NCBI GenBank assembly: GCA_041497995.1
Contig: JBGQHM010000001.1
Location: 1-61,470 of the forward strand
Origin: DATKMS01 sp041497995
GTDB lineage: Bacteria > Desulfobacterota > Binatia > HRBIN30
Reading direction: 5' to 3'
Length of the DNA: 61,470 nt
The position numbers and the translations under genes were made by a program. The notes beneath the pieces were generated by a model. The model ran no database searches. It saw only the letters and a list, made by a program, of their open reading frames with translations, and was not told the DNA's origin. Of this stretch, positions 1 to 8,116 are shown in pieces. How positions within the stretch are numbered: position 1 is the first letter of the stretch; every line of letters begins with the position of its first letter.

Positions 1-1
1 C

Positions 2-310
2 AGCCTGGCAGCGTGTCCGCCAGGATGGGGTATCGAACCGGCCGAGTCGGTGGAGGTCGCCAAGCTAGCAGTCGACACCGGGGTGTGGCCGCTCAAAGAA
101 GAGCGCGACGGCGTGGTGGTCCACACCGTCGTACCGCACCGCTTCAAGCCGGTGGAAGAGTACCTGCAGCATCAAGCGCGCTATCGCCACCTGTTCGAGC
201 CGCAGCGGCAGGAGGAGATTCTGCGGCGGCTGCAGACCGACGTGGATCAATACTGGACGCATGTCACGCAGCGGGAGCCTGCTCGTGTCGCTGTCGCCAC
301 CCCAACTTGA
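2..310 (+). CDS. porB: Pyruvate:ferredoxin oxidoreductase beta subunit, C-terminal fragment
   Basis: The open frame enters from the left edge and ends at the stop at 308-310. The first readable residues contain CPPGW followed by a VEVAKLAVDTGVWPL-like stretch, which is the characteristic C-terminal part of the thiamine-diphosphate-binding beta subunit of pyruvate (2-oxoacid):ferredoxin oxidoreductase. In that family the region supplies a cluster-ligand cysteine and is followed by a tail with F-P-V-E-E-Y-L-Q-like residues, also seen here. The enzyme oxidatively decarboxylates pyruvate to acetyl-CoA with ferredoxin reduction in the cytoplasm. Only about 102 residues are present because of the window edge, so the TPP motif and any truncation cannot be judged. 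Confidence 0.75.
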   Translation, partial: SLAACPPGWGIEPAESVEVAKLAVDTGVWPLKEERDGVVVHTVVPHRFKPVEEYLQHQARYRHLFEPQRQEEILRRLQTDVDQYWTHVTQREPARVAVATPT

Positions 311-331
311 CAATGCACGACGCCGCCCACT

Positions 332-592
332 ATGCCTCGCTTCATGAGCGAGACAGGGTACGTAATGCAGAAGGTCGAGTGGTTCCAATTCCGCGCCCCG
401 GACGGCAAGGCATTCTTTGTGATGGTAGCGAGCTTGCCGAACGGTTTCTTCACAGCCGTGCCGTGTGAGATGCCGGTCGTGCATGCCGACCACAGCCTGA
501 TCGCGCTGGCGGCGACCGTCGATGACGCGCTGGCACAGTTACAGAAAACGTTGGCGGGCAAGACTCACGAGGACATCTTTCCGGCGCAGTGA
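332..592 (+). CDS. Small hypothetical protein
   Basis: An 86-residue frame starts 22 bp after the porB stop on the same strand. In-frame ATGs also occur at 344 and 365; the one at 365 has a purine-rich GAGACAGGG upstream and would give 75 residues. The protein alternates short hydrophobic strands (WFQFRAPDGKAFFVMVASLP, then FFTAVPCEMPVVHADHSLIAL) and ends in a helix (ATVDDALAQLQKTLAG), a compact alpha/beta appearance without signal peptide or membrane helix. I do not recognise the family. It converges with the cupin frame on the other strand (stops 7 bp apart). Confidence 0.5.
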   Translation: MPRFMSETGYVMQKVEWFQFRAPDGKAFFVMVASLPNGFFTAVPCEMPVVHADHSLIALAATVDDALAQLQKTLAGKTHEDIFPAQ

Positions 593-599
593 GCGCGCC

Positions 600-923
600 T
601 TACGTGCTCGCAGCCTTGAGCAGCACGAGCAGCATCACCACCGGCGTCTTGGCCCGCACGCTGTGACGCAGGTGCGCGGGCATGTGCACCCACGCACCCG
701 CCCGCACCTCGATCGTGTCGTCGCCGAGGCCAAGCTGCGCCTCGCCTTGCACGATCTGGAGGATTGCCGGCATCGCCGCCGTGTGCTCGGACAGCTCCTG
801 GCCCGTGCCGAAACCGAACAGCACGACCTTGGCGTGATCACCGTTGTAGATAGTTCGGCTGAGGATGCCGTCAGCCGGGATGTCCTGCGCCGCGAGATCA
901 GCGACGTACGTATAGCTCGACAT
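600..923 (-). CDS. Small single-domain cupin (internal start within the longer frame)
   Basis: Starting at ATG 921-923, preceded by AGAAGGAGAAG about 7 nt upstream, the frame gives a 107-residue protein beginning MSSYTYVADL. It has the layout of stand-alone cupins: a first motif with SEHTA, a G-E-A-Q-L-G turn, then AGAWVHMPAHLRHSVRA ending in a metal-binding-type histidine. Such proteins are common metal-dependent small beta-barrels and anti-sigma/ChrR-like sensors; the substrate cannot be read from sequence. It shares its stop with the 491-codon frame, and I favour this as the true 3' gene because the segment upstream of this start has non-coding composition. Confidence 0.65.
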   Translation of the reverse strand: MSSYTYVADLAAQDIPADGILSRTIYNGDHAKVVLFGFGTGQELSEHTAAMPAILQIVQGEAQLGLGDDTIEVRAGAWVHMPAHLRHSVRAKTPVVMLLVLLKAAST

Positions 924-2075
924 GTGGTGCTTCTCCTTCTGGTTGGTTGGCGGACACCTTTTGGCAGGTCCACGTCGGTAACCCATCTTCGGATTCTTGG
1001 ACCCCTGCGGCTCAACTCTGCTAGAGCGACGCGCGAGGGATTCACCCTCGGCTACGCACCGCGGAATGAGACGTCGATCGAAGCGAAGCGAGCGAATGGA
1101 AGATGGCCCTCGCGCCACGTGCTGTAACCCGGCCGTTCCGAGTAGGAGGATGTCCCCCGCAGGAAAGAAAACATCCTGCCGTTGGCAGTCGACGAGGTAG
1201 GATTTGCGCCGAGGGTTTTCCATTTGCCAGCGCCAATAGTCGACGGCGGTGCGAATCGCTTCCGTTCGTGGAGCACCAGCAGGAAGCACTACACCATAGT
1301 GAAACGTGAGAATCGCTCGACACACCTCATTCAGATCAGCGCGGCTCGAAATCGGCCGCGTCGTGATACTGCTGGGCAACTCCGTCGGCTCCGAGTCATC
1401 AGAACGCTGCGGCGGAGCTCCGTCGCCGCCAAACGCCCCGTAGAGGACGTGGAATACGTCTCGATGCACCCGTTCGTCGCGTAGAATTCGAAGGAGCTTG
1501 AGGTGCAAGGCCAGACTGCGAGGCGATCCGGGTTCATTGCGGCGCAGTGCCGCCAGTAGCGCAACGACTTGTTGGTAGCTTTCAACAGCGGTGACCTCGA
1601 GGGTACGACTGAATTTCAGGAACCCGCCGACATCGAGTCCGGTGACCGCTCGCCCGGCCGCACGCTCGCGGTCGGATCTGGCTCCCAGCTCGAGGAGGAT
1701 CAGCGCGATCGCCTGCGTGAAGGCGTTGGTACCGGCGAGCTGGCCCAGAACGAAACCCTCAAGGCGTCCCCAGCCTTCCTCGAGCATGACCTGCGACCAT
1801 GGGCTCACGGCCGCAAGGAGCGCGCGAATGGCGGTGACATGCGTCTCTTCGTTGGTGCAGATTCCGTTCACCTTGGCGAGCACGCTGCGTACGAGCTGCT
1901 TGGGAAGAGATTGTAGCCGGCTCTCGACGGAGTGCCTTTCGTACAGGCTGGCGACCAGGCCCTCGCGCTCCAGTGCGATATGCAGCCAGGCCGCCAACTC
2001 GCCGCGCGGATCGCCGCGGAACTCAGCGGCAAGCTCTGCCGCTACTGCACGGCTCAGGTCGATGAGCTCTTGCAT
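600..2075 (-). CDS. Ferritin-like di-iron domain protein running in frame into a cupin
   Basis: A single 491-codon frame. The first ~260 residues are helical with spaced E and ExxH motifs (EREGLVASLYERH, EETH, AVESY, DERVH), the pattern of a ferritin-like/rubrerythrin-type carboxylate di-iron four-helix bundle. Residues ~265-340 still look protein-like (AVDYWRWQMENP). Residues ~340-384 are Arg/Ser-rich and resemble translated intergenic DNA. The last 107 residues are a small cupin with its own ribosome binding site and ATG at 923. I infer two genes, with the ferritin-like frame either lacking its original stop or really fused. Its ATG (2073-2075) overlaps the end of the DUF3419 gene by 22 bp, suggesting translational coupling. 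Confidence 0.6.
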   Translation of the reverse strand: MQELIDLSRAVAAELAAEFRGDPRGELAAWLHIALEREGLVASLYERHSVESRLQSLPKQLVRSVLAKVNGICTNEETHVTAIRALLAAVSPWSQVMLEEGWGRLEGFVLGQLAGTNAFTQAIALILLELGARSDRERAAGRAVTGLDVGGFLKFSRTLEVTAVESYQQVVALLAALRRNEPGSPRSLALHLKLLRILRDERVHRDVFHVLYGAFGGDGAPPQRSDDSEPTELPSSITTRPISSRADLNEVCRAILTFHYGVVLPAGAPRTEAIRTAVDYWRWQMENPRRKSYLVDCQRQDVFFPAGDILLLGTAGLQHVARGPSSIRSLRFDRRLIPRCVAEGESLARRSSRVEPQGSKNPKMGYRRGPAKRCPPTNQKEKHHMSSYTYVADLAAQDIPADGILSRTIYNGDHAKVVLFGFGTGQELSEHTAAMPAILQIVQGEAQLGLGDDTIEVRAGAWVHMPAHLRHSVRAKTPVVMLLVLLKAAST

Positions 2076-2974
2076 GGCGGTAGCTCAGTCACCTGCTTGA
2101 CCTCGACGATGCCCCAGAGCATCGAACGGTCGCGTGCCGCGACGTTGGTTGCTGTGGGCGCGGCCGGCTCGGCGAAGCTGCGCAGGACGACGACTGCCTC
2201 GGGAGCGGCGGCATGCCGGACCGCGGCAAAGAGGCGCGCACGGTAGTCGCCGGGTGCGCCATCGAGAATGTTGGTCAATGTGAAGCCCGCGAAACTGGCA
2301 GCGGCGCAGCTTTCGAGATACGCGGCGGCATCGGCACACTCGAAGCGAATCGCCGCGGCCGCCGGCGGTGGAGGCCGATCGACGAGCTCACCTCCAAGCA
2401 GCGCTCGGGCGTAGACGTTCGTCCGGTTGGGATGGGTGGCGACACAACGCTCGAGCCGGGTGCGCATGACACGGCCGAAGCGGTCCGGCAGGAACGCGAG
2501 GAACGGTGCGGCGTACACCGTCCGGAGCCACGTGAGCGACAGCAGCGTGTCGGTCGCGAAACGGAAGCCGCGCGTGTCGAGGTGCCGCCGCCAGAACGCG
2601 ATCTGCTCGGCTGGCTCTTCGAGCGCGAGAAACGCCGCTAGCGTGACGCGGCGCCACCCGCATCGCGCGAGCAGGGTGCGGCCCACGCCGACGACGCGCT
2701 CCGCCGTGCCGAAGCGCATCGGTGCCCCCGCCACTCGCGCCTTGGCGTACTCGAGCTGCACCGGATTGATATCGACTGCGGTCACCGCGTACTGCTCGGC
2801 GAGCCGCATTGCCGTGCAGCCGGCCGAGGCGATGCAGAAGACGTGACTGCCGGGTGCGTGCGCAAACGCCGCGAGCTCGATCGCGGCGTCCTCGTACATC
2901 CGCCCGAATAGGATCTTCCTTGGTCCGCCACGCGTGTCGAAGCGGCCGCTCTCCCAGGGCGTCGCTGGCGTCAC
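2054..2974 (-). CDS. DUF3419 family protein (BtaA-like aminocarboxypropyl transferase/methyltransferase fold)
   Basis: About 306 residues with the DUF3419 pattern: an ILFGRMYED opening, a Rossmann SAM site (VFCIASAGCTAMRLAE, then AVDINPVQLEYAKAR) and a C-terminal half with TNILDG and VVLRSFAEP. BtaA of this family moves the 3-amino-3-carboxypropyl group of SAM onto diacylglycerol in betaine-lipid synthesis; whether this member does so is uncertain because no BtaB partner is adjacent. The open frame extends upstream to 3310, but that part is antisense-like composition over the DoxX gene. I chose GTG 2972-2974, just downstream of the DoxX stop (TTG at 2986 is possible). It overlaps the ferritin-like start at 2075. 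Confidence 0.75.
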   Translation of the reverse strand: MTPATPWESGRFDTRGGPRKILFGRMYEDAAIELAAFAHAPGSHVFCIASAGCTAMRLAEQYAVTAVDINPVQLEYAKARVAGAPMRFGTAERVVGVGRTLLARCGWRRVTLAAFLALEEPAEQIAFWRRHLDTRGFRFATDTLLSLTWLRTVYAAPFLAFLPDRFGRVMRTRLERCVATHPNRTNVYARALLGGELVDRPPPPAAAAIRFECADAAAYLESCAAASFAGFTLTNILDGAPGDYRARLFAAVRHAAAPEAVVVLRSFAEPAAPTATNVAARDRSMLWGIVEVKQVTELPPCKSSST

Positions 2975-2982
2975 CGGTACGC

Positions 2983-3351
2983 TCAACTCGCCGACCGACC
3001 GGCGGCCACCCAGACAAGGAGGAGAAACGCGAAGTTCTTCACGAGCATTCCCGGTGGGTCGGGAATCAAATGCCGCGACCACATGATGCCGGCGGTATTG
3101 AGCGACACCAGGAGCGTTGTCTGCACCACGGCGGCCCACAGTGGCTGCCAACCCGTGAGCACCCACACCGCCAGCATGGTTTCCAACACGCCGAGCGCGC
3201 GCAGAAACAGCGCCGCGACGTTCGGGCTGAACAGTGGCGCGGCCTCGACCACCTCGAGCTCGTGGCGGCTGCCTCCGAGCACCTTGCACCACAGGCCCTC
3301 GTACAACCACACAAGCGCGACAGCGACGTCGATCAGTATCAGCGGCGGCAC
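2983..3351 (-). CDS. DoxX-like small membrane protein
   Basis: A 122-residue protein with about four hydrophobic helices: ILIDVAVALVWLYEGLW, AALFLRALGVLETMLAVWVL, LWAAVVQTTLLVSLNTAG and LVKNFAFLLLVWVAAG. The conserved WLYEGLWCKVLGG and the N-T-A-G-I turn match DoxX-like family members. These are inner-membrane proteins often next to redox or methyltransferase genes, with no fixed biochemical role. It is the first gene of a minus-strand cluster with the DUF3419 and ferritin-like genes. Confidence 0.75.
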   Translation of the reverse strand: MPPLILIDVAVALVWLYEGLWCKVLGGSRHELEVVEAAPLFSPNVAALFLRALGVLETMLAVWVLTGWQPLWAAVVQTTLLVSLNTAGIMWSRHLIPDPPGMLVKNFAFLLLVWVAAGRSAS

Positions 3352-3428
3352 GGGGCGATCATAGCGAATACTGGGCGCGGATCGAACCGCCTAGGCCGCG
3401 GACGTCTACACCGGGTGTCGGGCGCGGC

Positions 3429-4556
3429 TCAGGTGTTCGCGATGTACTCGACCACCGCGCGCCACACGGCCTCAAACTTCTCCTGGGTGAACTGGCTGCC
3501 CGTTGCCAGCCAGTCGAAGTGCGGTGGGGTGCTCGACGGGTCGGCGAAGTGGCCGATCACGTCGAGGTGATCGGCCTGCGCCGCGTGGATGACGTCGCCC
3601 CACACCTGTGAGCGGGTCGGGACCAGGCCGTCGTTGGCCTGCACCGTCGGGAGGGCACCGTACGCGTGTCGCAGAGCGCGTGCCTGATCGGTAGAGAGCT
3701 GTGCCCGTCGGGCGCGTGGCGCCTGCACCGCGAGCCGGTAGAGGGTGCGATAGATGGCGTGCGTCGCCTGTGCCGACGGATCGAGCCCGGCGGCCAGCGT
3801 CGAGCGCATGCTGGGCGGTTGGGCGCGCGTGATGACCGAGCCGTAGCGGACACCGGAGCGATTGTGCGTCAGTGCGTTGAACAGATCCATCGTCTCGGGG
3901 GTCAGTTGCACGAGCAGGCCTTGATCCTGTGCGACCTCGTGGAACAAACGCTGCACGGCGCGCCGCCGACCGATCGAGAAGTCGTCGAGTAGCTTGCCGA
4001 ACAGCTCGTCGAGTAAGGCGCTGTTGACGCCGAGATTGTCGAGGCGGGCGAGGAGTGCGCCGAGCTGCAACAGGACGGCGATCGGCAAGCGGCCGAAGCG
4101 CAGCACGTAGATCGTGCTCAGCGATAACACCTGGAGCAGCTTCTGGCCGAGCAAGCCTGTGAAGAAGGACGCCACCGGCGTTCCATGGTGCGGCGTCGAC
4201 ACCGTGACGACGGAGCGCACGCAGCCGGTGTACCGCTGCTGCTCCGGCGACGTCGGGAGCCGGACGTCTGGCGCCATCACCAGGCGACAGTCGAGGCCGC
4301 CGCTCGAGTGACCGACGAGATGAATCGGCCCACGCCCGGTGCGCGTCGTTGCGGCGATGGTGTCGAGCAGCCGAGCCGCGCGCATCGGTAACGACGCCGT
4401 GGGGTGCGTCTTCACGACGTGCACGCGCAGGTCGAGACCGCGCGCCGCACCGCACTGCAGGAGGAATGCGCGCACGTGTCCGAAGTACTTCAGCTCACCC
4501 AGATTCGCGAAGCCGAAGAAGCCCGGGACGAGATAGAGGTGATGTGGGGTGCTCAC
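3429..4556 (-). CDS. Lipase/esterase-like alpha/beta hydrolase
   Basis: 375 residues. The N-terminus reads HLYLVPGFFGFANLGELKYF, the oxyanion-hole region of triacylglycerol-lipase/PGAP1-like hydrolases, and the nucleophile elbow GHSSGGLD puts the catalytic Ser near residue 84. An acidic candidate follows after VSTPHHGTPVA, and a late HLDVIGHF gives a likely catalytic His. The VSTPHHGTP segment is a family hallmark. No signal peptide is evident, so it is probably cytoplasmic or membrane-associated. Substrate (lipid or polyester) is not readable. Confidence 0.85.
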   Translation of the reverse strand: MSTPHHLYLVPGFFGFANLGELKYFGHVRAFLLQCGAARGLDLRVHVVKTHPTASLPMRAARLLDTIAATTRTGRGPIHLVGHSSGGLDCRLVMAPDVRLPTSPEQQRYTGCVRSVVTVSTPHHGTPVASFFTGLLGQKLLQVLSLSTIYVLRFGRLPIAVLLQLGALLARLDNLGVNSALLDELFGKLLDDFSIGRRRAVQRLFHEVAQDQGLLVQLTPETMDLFNALTHNRSGVRYGSVITRAQPPSMRSTLAAGLDPSAQATHAIYRTLYRLAVQAPRARRAQLSTDQARALRHAYGALPTVQANDGLVPTRSQVWGDVIHAAQADHLDVIGHFADPSSTPPHFDWLATGSQFTQEKFEAVWRAVVEYIANT

Positions 4557-4622
4557 AAGGCGGTTGAACGACCGCGCAGCACGTGAGCCGACTGGCTAGC
4601 GGCGCGCCTCACGACGGTGTGC

Positions 4623-5300
4623 CTACATGCCGGTGAAACGGGCTACATACCAGAACGTCATCGCGTAGTGCGCAGCGCTCCCCGCCACCACGCAGACATG
4701 AAACACTTCGTGGTGCGAGAAGACGTGTGGCCACAGACGCGGCCGCTCGGTGACCATGCACACCATACCGACCGTATAGAGAAGGCCACCCACTGCCATC
4801 AGCAGTAACGCCGGGTAGGGAAGCCGGTGGGCCAGCGGCATAAACAGTGGCAGTGCGAGCCAACCCTGGGTGGTCTGTAGGGTGATGGAGAACCAGTCAC
4901 CGATCTTCGGAAGGAACACCTTCTGTAGGATTCCGATCAGAGCAATGCCCCACGCGGCGCCGAGCGCCGTCCACCGCAGCCAGCCGTCGAGGACGATGCA
5001 GGCGAGCGGGGTGCAGGTCCCCGCGACCAAAATGTAAATCATCGAGTGGTCGATGCGTTGCATCCGCTGCTTCCACACACCGCGCCACGGGACGGAGTGA
5101 TAGAGGCTGCTCCCCGTGTACAGCGCGATAAGGCTGACGGCGAAGACGAGCAACGCCATCTGGCGCGGCCGATCGCCCGAGCACTGCTGCCACAGGAGGA
5201 TGGCTCCGAACACCGACGTGACGGCTGCCGTACCATGCAGGAACCCGCGCACGGGGTTCTGCATCTTGCCGAGTGTGAGGCGGTTGCTGTGCTGACGCAT
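4623..5300 (-). CDS. Hemolysin III (HlyIII/PAQR) family membrane protein
   Basis: 225 residues with about seven hydrophobic helices and the family motifs: GSSLYHSVPW near residue 65, the RIDHSMIYILVAGT segment, and the C-terminal FSHHEVFHVCVVAGS. The Ser/His/His residues in these motifs are predicted to bind a metal in the membrane, as in adiponectin-receptor relatives. Despite the name, most members are not proven haemolysins. Length is normal. A degraded copy of the C-terminal third lies at about 10072-10275. Confidence 0.9.
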   Translation of the reverse strand: MRQHSNRLTLGKMQNPVRGFLHGTAAVTSVFGAILLWQQCSGDRPRQMALLVFAVSLIALYTGSSLYHSVPWRGVWKQRMQRIDHSMIYILVAGTCTPLACIVLDGWLRWTALGAAWGIALIGILQKVFLPKIGDWFSITLQTTQGWLALPLFMPLAHRLPYPALLLMAVGGLLYTVGMVCMVTERPRLWPHVFSHHEVFHVCVVAGSAAHYAMTFWYVARFTGM

Positions 5301-5456
5301 GAACGTCCCTCGACGTTAGAAGAACCAATCAACGAAGGGAAGGGAAATCGTGCATGACGCCGTAACATCAGTCGGAACGGGTGCAGTCGCGGTTCGTGTT
5401 GGCGACTGGCGCATCCGGTGCGACGCGCACCAACTGCACGCCGTAGCGGAACGAAG

Positions 5457-7457
5457 TTATCCCTGTCGATCGCCTGCCCGTTTGCTCCAGTTGAAATCGT
5501 ACCGGAGCCCGGCGAGAAAGTTCACCGGCGGCGCGGGAAATCCGATCGATTCTGAGTAGTCGCGATTGAACAGATTGCGTGCGCTGGCGGTCACTGAGAG
5601 CGGCGAGAGCCGGCCGCCAAGATGATAGATCAGCGCCACGTCGACGCGGGTGTATCCCGCGATCGGTGCGGGGGAAAACGGCTCTTCCATGTCGAACGGG
5701 TTCGGACTGTCGCGGCGTGCCAGCCCGTAGACGACCGTGGTCAGGGTTGCGTGGTCACCCGCGGCCAGCAGGTTGTCCCAATGCGCCGTGGCCGTCGCGG
5801 AGCCACCATGGCGCGGGCGATTGACCAGCGTGCCCGTCGACGTGACAAAGTTCAGATACATGTAGTTCCCCGCCAGCGTGAGCCACTGCGTGGGCTGCAG
5901 CCGTGCGATCAGCTCCACCCCTTGGATGCGCGCGCTCGCCACGTTGCGAGCGCCTTCCTCGTCCGGCACGCCGGCGACCGGTGGCAACTCGTCGGCGATC
6001 TCCTCGATCAAGTTGTGCACCTCTCGGTAGAAGTACGTCGGCTCGAAGCGTAGTCGTCCGCCGAACACGTCTTGAGTGACCCCGGCGTCGATCTCCCAAC
6101 TCGTCTCCGGCTGGAGTGCGGGATTGCCGAGGGTACCAAACAGCTCATCGAACGTCGGGGCTCGAAAGCCTTGGGCATATCCAACGCGCAGCCGCGTTTG
6201 CGTCGGCTGAATGAGGTACGAACCGGAACCCGAGAGGGTGAACTGGTCGCCGAATCCGTCGTAATGATCGTAGCGCATGCCGCCGACGCCACGCAGCGTG
6301 TCGTCGAGCAGTTGCAGCTGCTCCTGCCCGTACACGCCGACGATCGAGCGGTTCGCCCGCATTGGCACCGCGTTCGTGTTGTCCCTCGACTCCGCTGCGT
6401 CTTCCGTACCGGCAGAGAACTTGTCGAACTCTGCCCATTGCTCCTTGTATTCGAGGCCGACGGTGCTGAGCGCAAATTCGGGCCAGCGACAATTTGCCTG
6501 TGTCTCGGCTTGGATCTGCTCGTTGGGGGTATGGTTGACCACCACCGGTTCCACCTCGCCTTCCGCATCGACCATGTCGTCGCGGTAGCGTGGGTTGTCG
6601 CGCACGAATGACACCGCGGTGCGATAGTTGAAGATGTCCGTTGGCGCATGCTCCCACTCGCCTTTGGTGAGAAAGAAGTTGTCGCGCGCGTAGGCGTCAG
6701 GATCGAGCCGGTTCTGGAAGACATTGAAGTTCACCAGGCCTGCACGGGACTCGCTGTAGCGGAGAAACGCACGCAATGTGCCCGTCGGCAGGATATCGAG
6801 GTCGCTGCGCCAGACGGTGGAAAAGTTCCGGTAGTCGTCGTTCGGGGATTGGAAGCCATCGCTGGCGAGATACGACGCCGTGCCGGACAGCGCTAAGGGG
6901 CCGTGTGCGCCGTTGATGCCGACGCTCTCATGGTGCGTGGCCGCGCTGCCCGCCTCGCCGCTGCTCAGGAGATGGAACGGGCCTTCGCCGCGCTGCGTGA
7001 GGACGTTCACCACACCGCCGATTGCCTCGGAGCCGTACAGCGTACCGCCAGCGCCGCGAAGAACCTCGATGCGGTTGAGATTGTCGGTCGTCAGGTTAGC
7101 AAAGTCGAATTGCCCGACGGTCGGCGTGTTGACTTCGACGCCGTCGAGCAAGACGAGCACCTGGTCGGGATTCGACCCACGGATGGTCGCGAACGCGGTC
7201 TGGCCGGCCGAGCCGAACTGAGTGACGTCCATTCCGGGCGCGCCGCGCAGCGCATCGCCCACCATCGCTTGGTCACGCTGGCTGATTTCGTCGTGGCTGA
7301 TGACCGAGACGGAGGCCGTGGAATCCTCGGCGCGCGTCTGGGTGCGCGTCGCCGTCACCACGACTTCGGGCAGTTGCGTCGTCGGCTCCTCCGCGCCTGT
7401 CGGAATTGCTCGCACCAACATCCAGGACAGGACTCCCCACTTCAATTGTCTCCGCAC
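5457..7457 (-). CDS. btuB: TonB-dependent outer-membrane receptor, BtuB-like
   Basis: 666 residues: N-terminal signal-like segment ending near PTGAEE, then LPEVVVTATRTQTRAEDSTASVSVI as TonB-box/plug start. The plug contains ALRGAPGMDVTQFG, the LLDGVEVNTP loop and RIEVLRGAGGTLYGSEAIGGVVNVLT, and the remainder is an alternating-residue beta barrel ending in LAGLRYDFNW. The closest family is the vitamin B12/siderophore transporter group (BtuB). I looked upstream on the minus strand for a cobalamin riboswitch and saw none, and no BtuCDF genes are adjacent, so B12 specificity is only a family-level suggestion. Confidence 0.88.
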   Translation of the reverse strand: MRRQLKWGVLSWMLVRAIPTGAEEPTTQLPEVVVTATRTQTRAEDSTASVSVISHDEISQRDQAMVGDALRGAPGMDVTQFGSAGQTAFATIRGSNPDQVLVLLDGVEVNTPTVGQFDFANLTTDNLNRIEVLRGAGGTLYGSEAIGGVVNVLTQRGEGPFHLLSSGEAGSAATHHESVGINGAHGPLALSGTASYLASDGFQSPNDDYRNFSTVWRSDLDILPTGTLRAFLRYSESRAGLVNFNVFQNRLDPDAYARDNFFLTKGEWEHAPTDIFNYRTAVSFVRDNPRYRDDMVDAEGEVEPVVVNHTPNEQIQAETQANCRWPEFALSTVGLEYKEQWAEFDKFSAGTEDAAESRDNTNAVPMRANRSIVGVYGQEQLQLLDDTLRGVGGMRYDHYDGFGDQFTLSGSGSYLIQPTQTRLRVGYAQGFRAPTFDELFGTLGNPALQPETSWEIDAGVTQDVFGGRLRFEPTYFYREVHNLIEEIADELPPVAGVPDEEGARNVASARIQGVELIARLQPTQWLTLAGNYMYLNFVTSTGTLVNRPRHGGSATATAHWDNLLAAGDHATLTTVVYGLARRDSPNPFDMEEPFSPAPIAGYTRVDVALIYHLGGRLSPLSVTASARNLFNRDYSESIGFPAPPVNFLAGLRYDFNWSKRAGDRQG

Positions 7458-7552
7458 ACCCGTTCCCCATTGTTCCCGCCACCTCCGAGAATGAGCGCGC
7501 CCGCGCCTGAACCCGGCGGCATGACACTTCCGCGGAGTCTACTACCGACGGG

Positions 7553-8056
7553 TCAGCGACTGCGCGCTGGATTAATTCTCACCACCCTGAGGGCTGCTCT
7601 CACTTCGGGGTCCCTGAGGAGCTGCTCGGCCTGAGCAAGGGCCTGTTTGATGTCCGCATCATTGGCAAACTCGGCTTGGGCGGTGCGGATAGTCGAAGCG
7701 GCACCACTGACATCCCCGGCCTGTAGGCGCGTGCGTGCTGAGGTGCACGCCGCATCGTTGTCCGCCAGGACGCGGGCGATTGAATCGACCGTCTTTGGTG
7801 AAAGCAGGTGGATACTTTGTAACGTGTCCACCACGATGCGCGTGCCCCGCGTGGCCATCTCCAAGGCGCCGATTTCGTCGGTCACCATTTGCGCCGTCGG
7901 CCCACTTGGTCGAATGCTCTGCATTGCGGAACAGCCTGCGACGAGCGTCTCCCCTACGCAACACAGGCAGAGGACCAAGACCACACCGACTACGTCTCGC
8001 CTGTGTGTCGTCCTACAAGGTCGGAGCACGCTGCAGTTCCTCGTCGTAGCGCCCAT
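7553..8056 (-). CDS. Putative small lipoprotein
   Basis: 167 residues with a long Arg-containing N-region, hydrophobic core VVGVVLVLCLCC and lipobox LVAGC near residue 42. After cleavage a helical domain of ~125 residues follows (MVTDEIGALEMATRGTRIVVDTLQS, then AAQAEFANDADIKQALAQAEQLL). It is a probable lipid-anchored periplasmic protein of unknown role. It lies 95 bp upstream of the TonB receptor on the same strand and may be co-transcribed. Confidence 0.65.
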   Translation of the reverse strand: MGATTRNCSVLRPCRTTHRRDVVGVVLVLCLCCVGETLVAGCSAMQSIRPSGPTAQMVTDEIGALEMATRGTRIVVDTLQSIHLLSPKTVDSIARVLADNDAACTSARTRLQAGDVSGAASTIRTAQAEFANDADIKQALAQAEQLLRDPEVRAALRVVRINPARSR

Positions 8057-8116
8057 GAGTTGAGGCGATGGCTGCGCGACTTATTGGCTCGTGTGGTCGC
8101 CGCGTGCCAGCCCAGC

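Noticed and set aside
5457..7560. Possible cobalamin riboswitch upstream of the BtuB-like receptor
   Set aside because: I saw no B12-box-like GCCACTG or the conserved core sequence in the ~100 bp upstream on the minus strand, and the lipoprotein gene begins right there.
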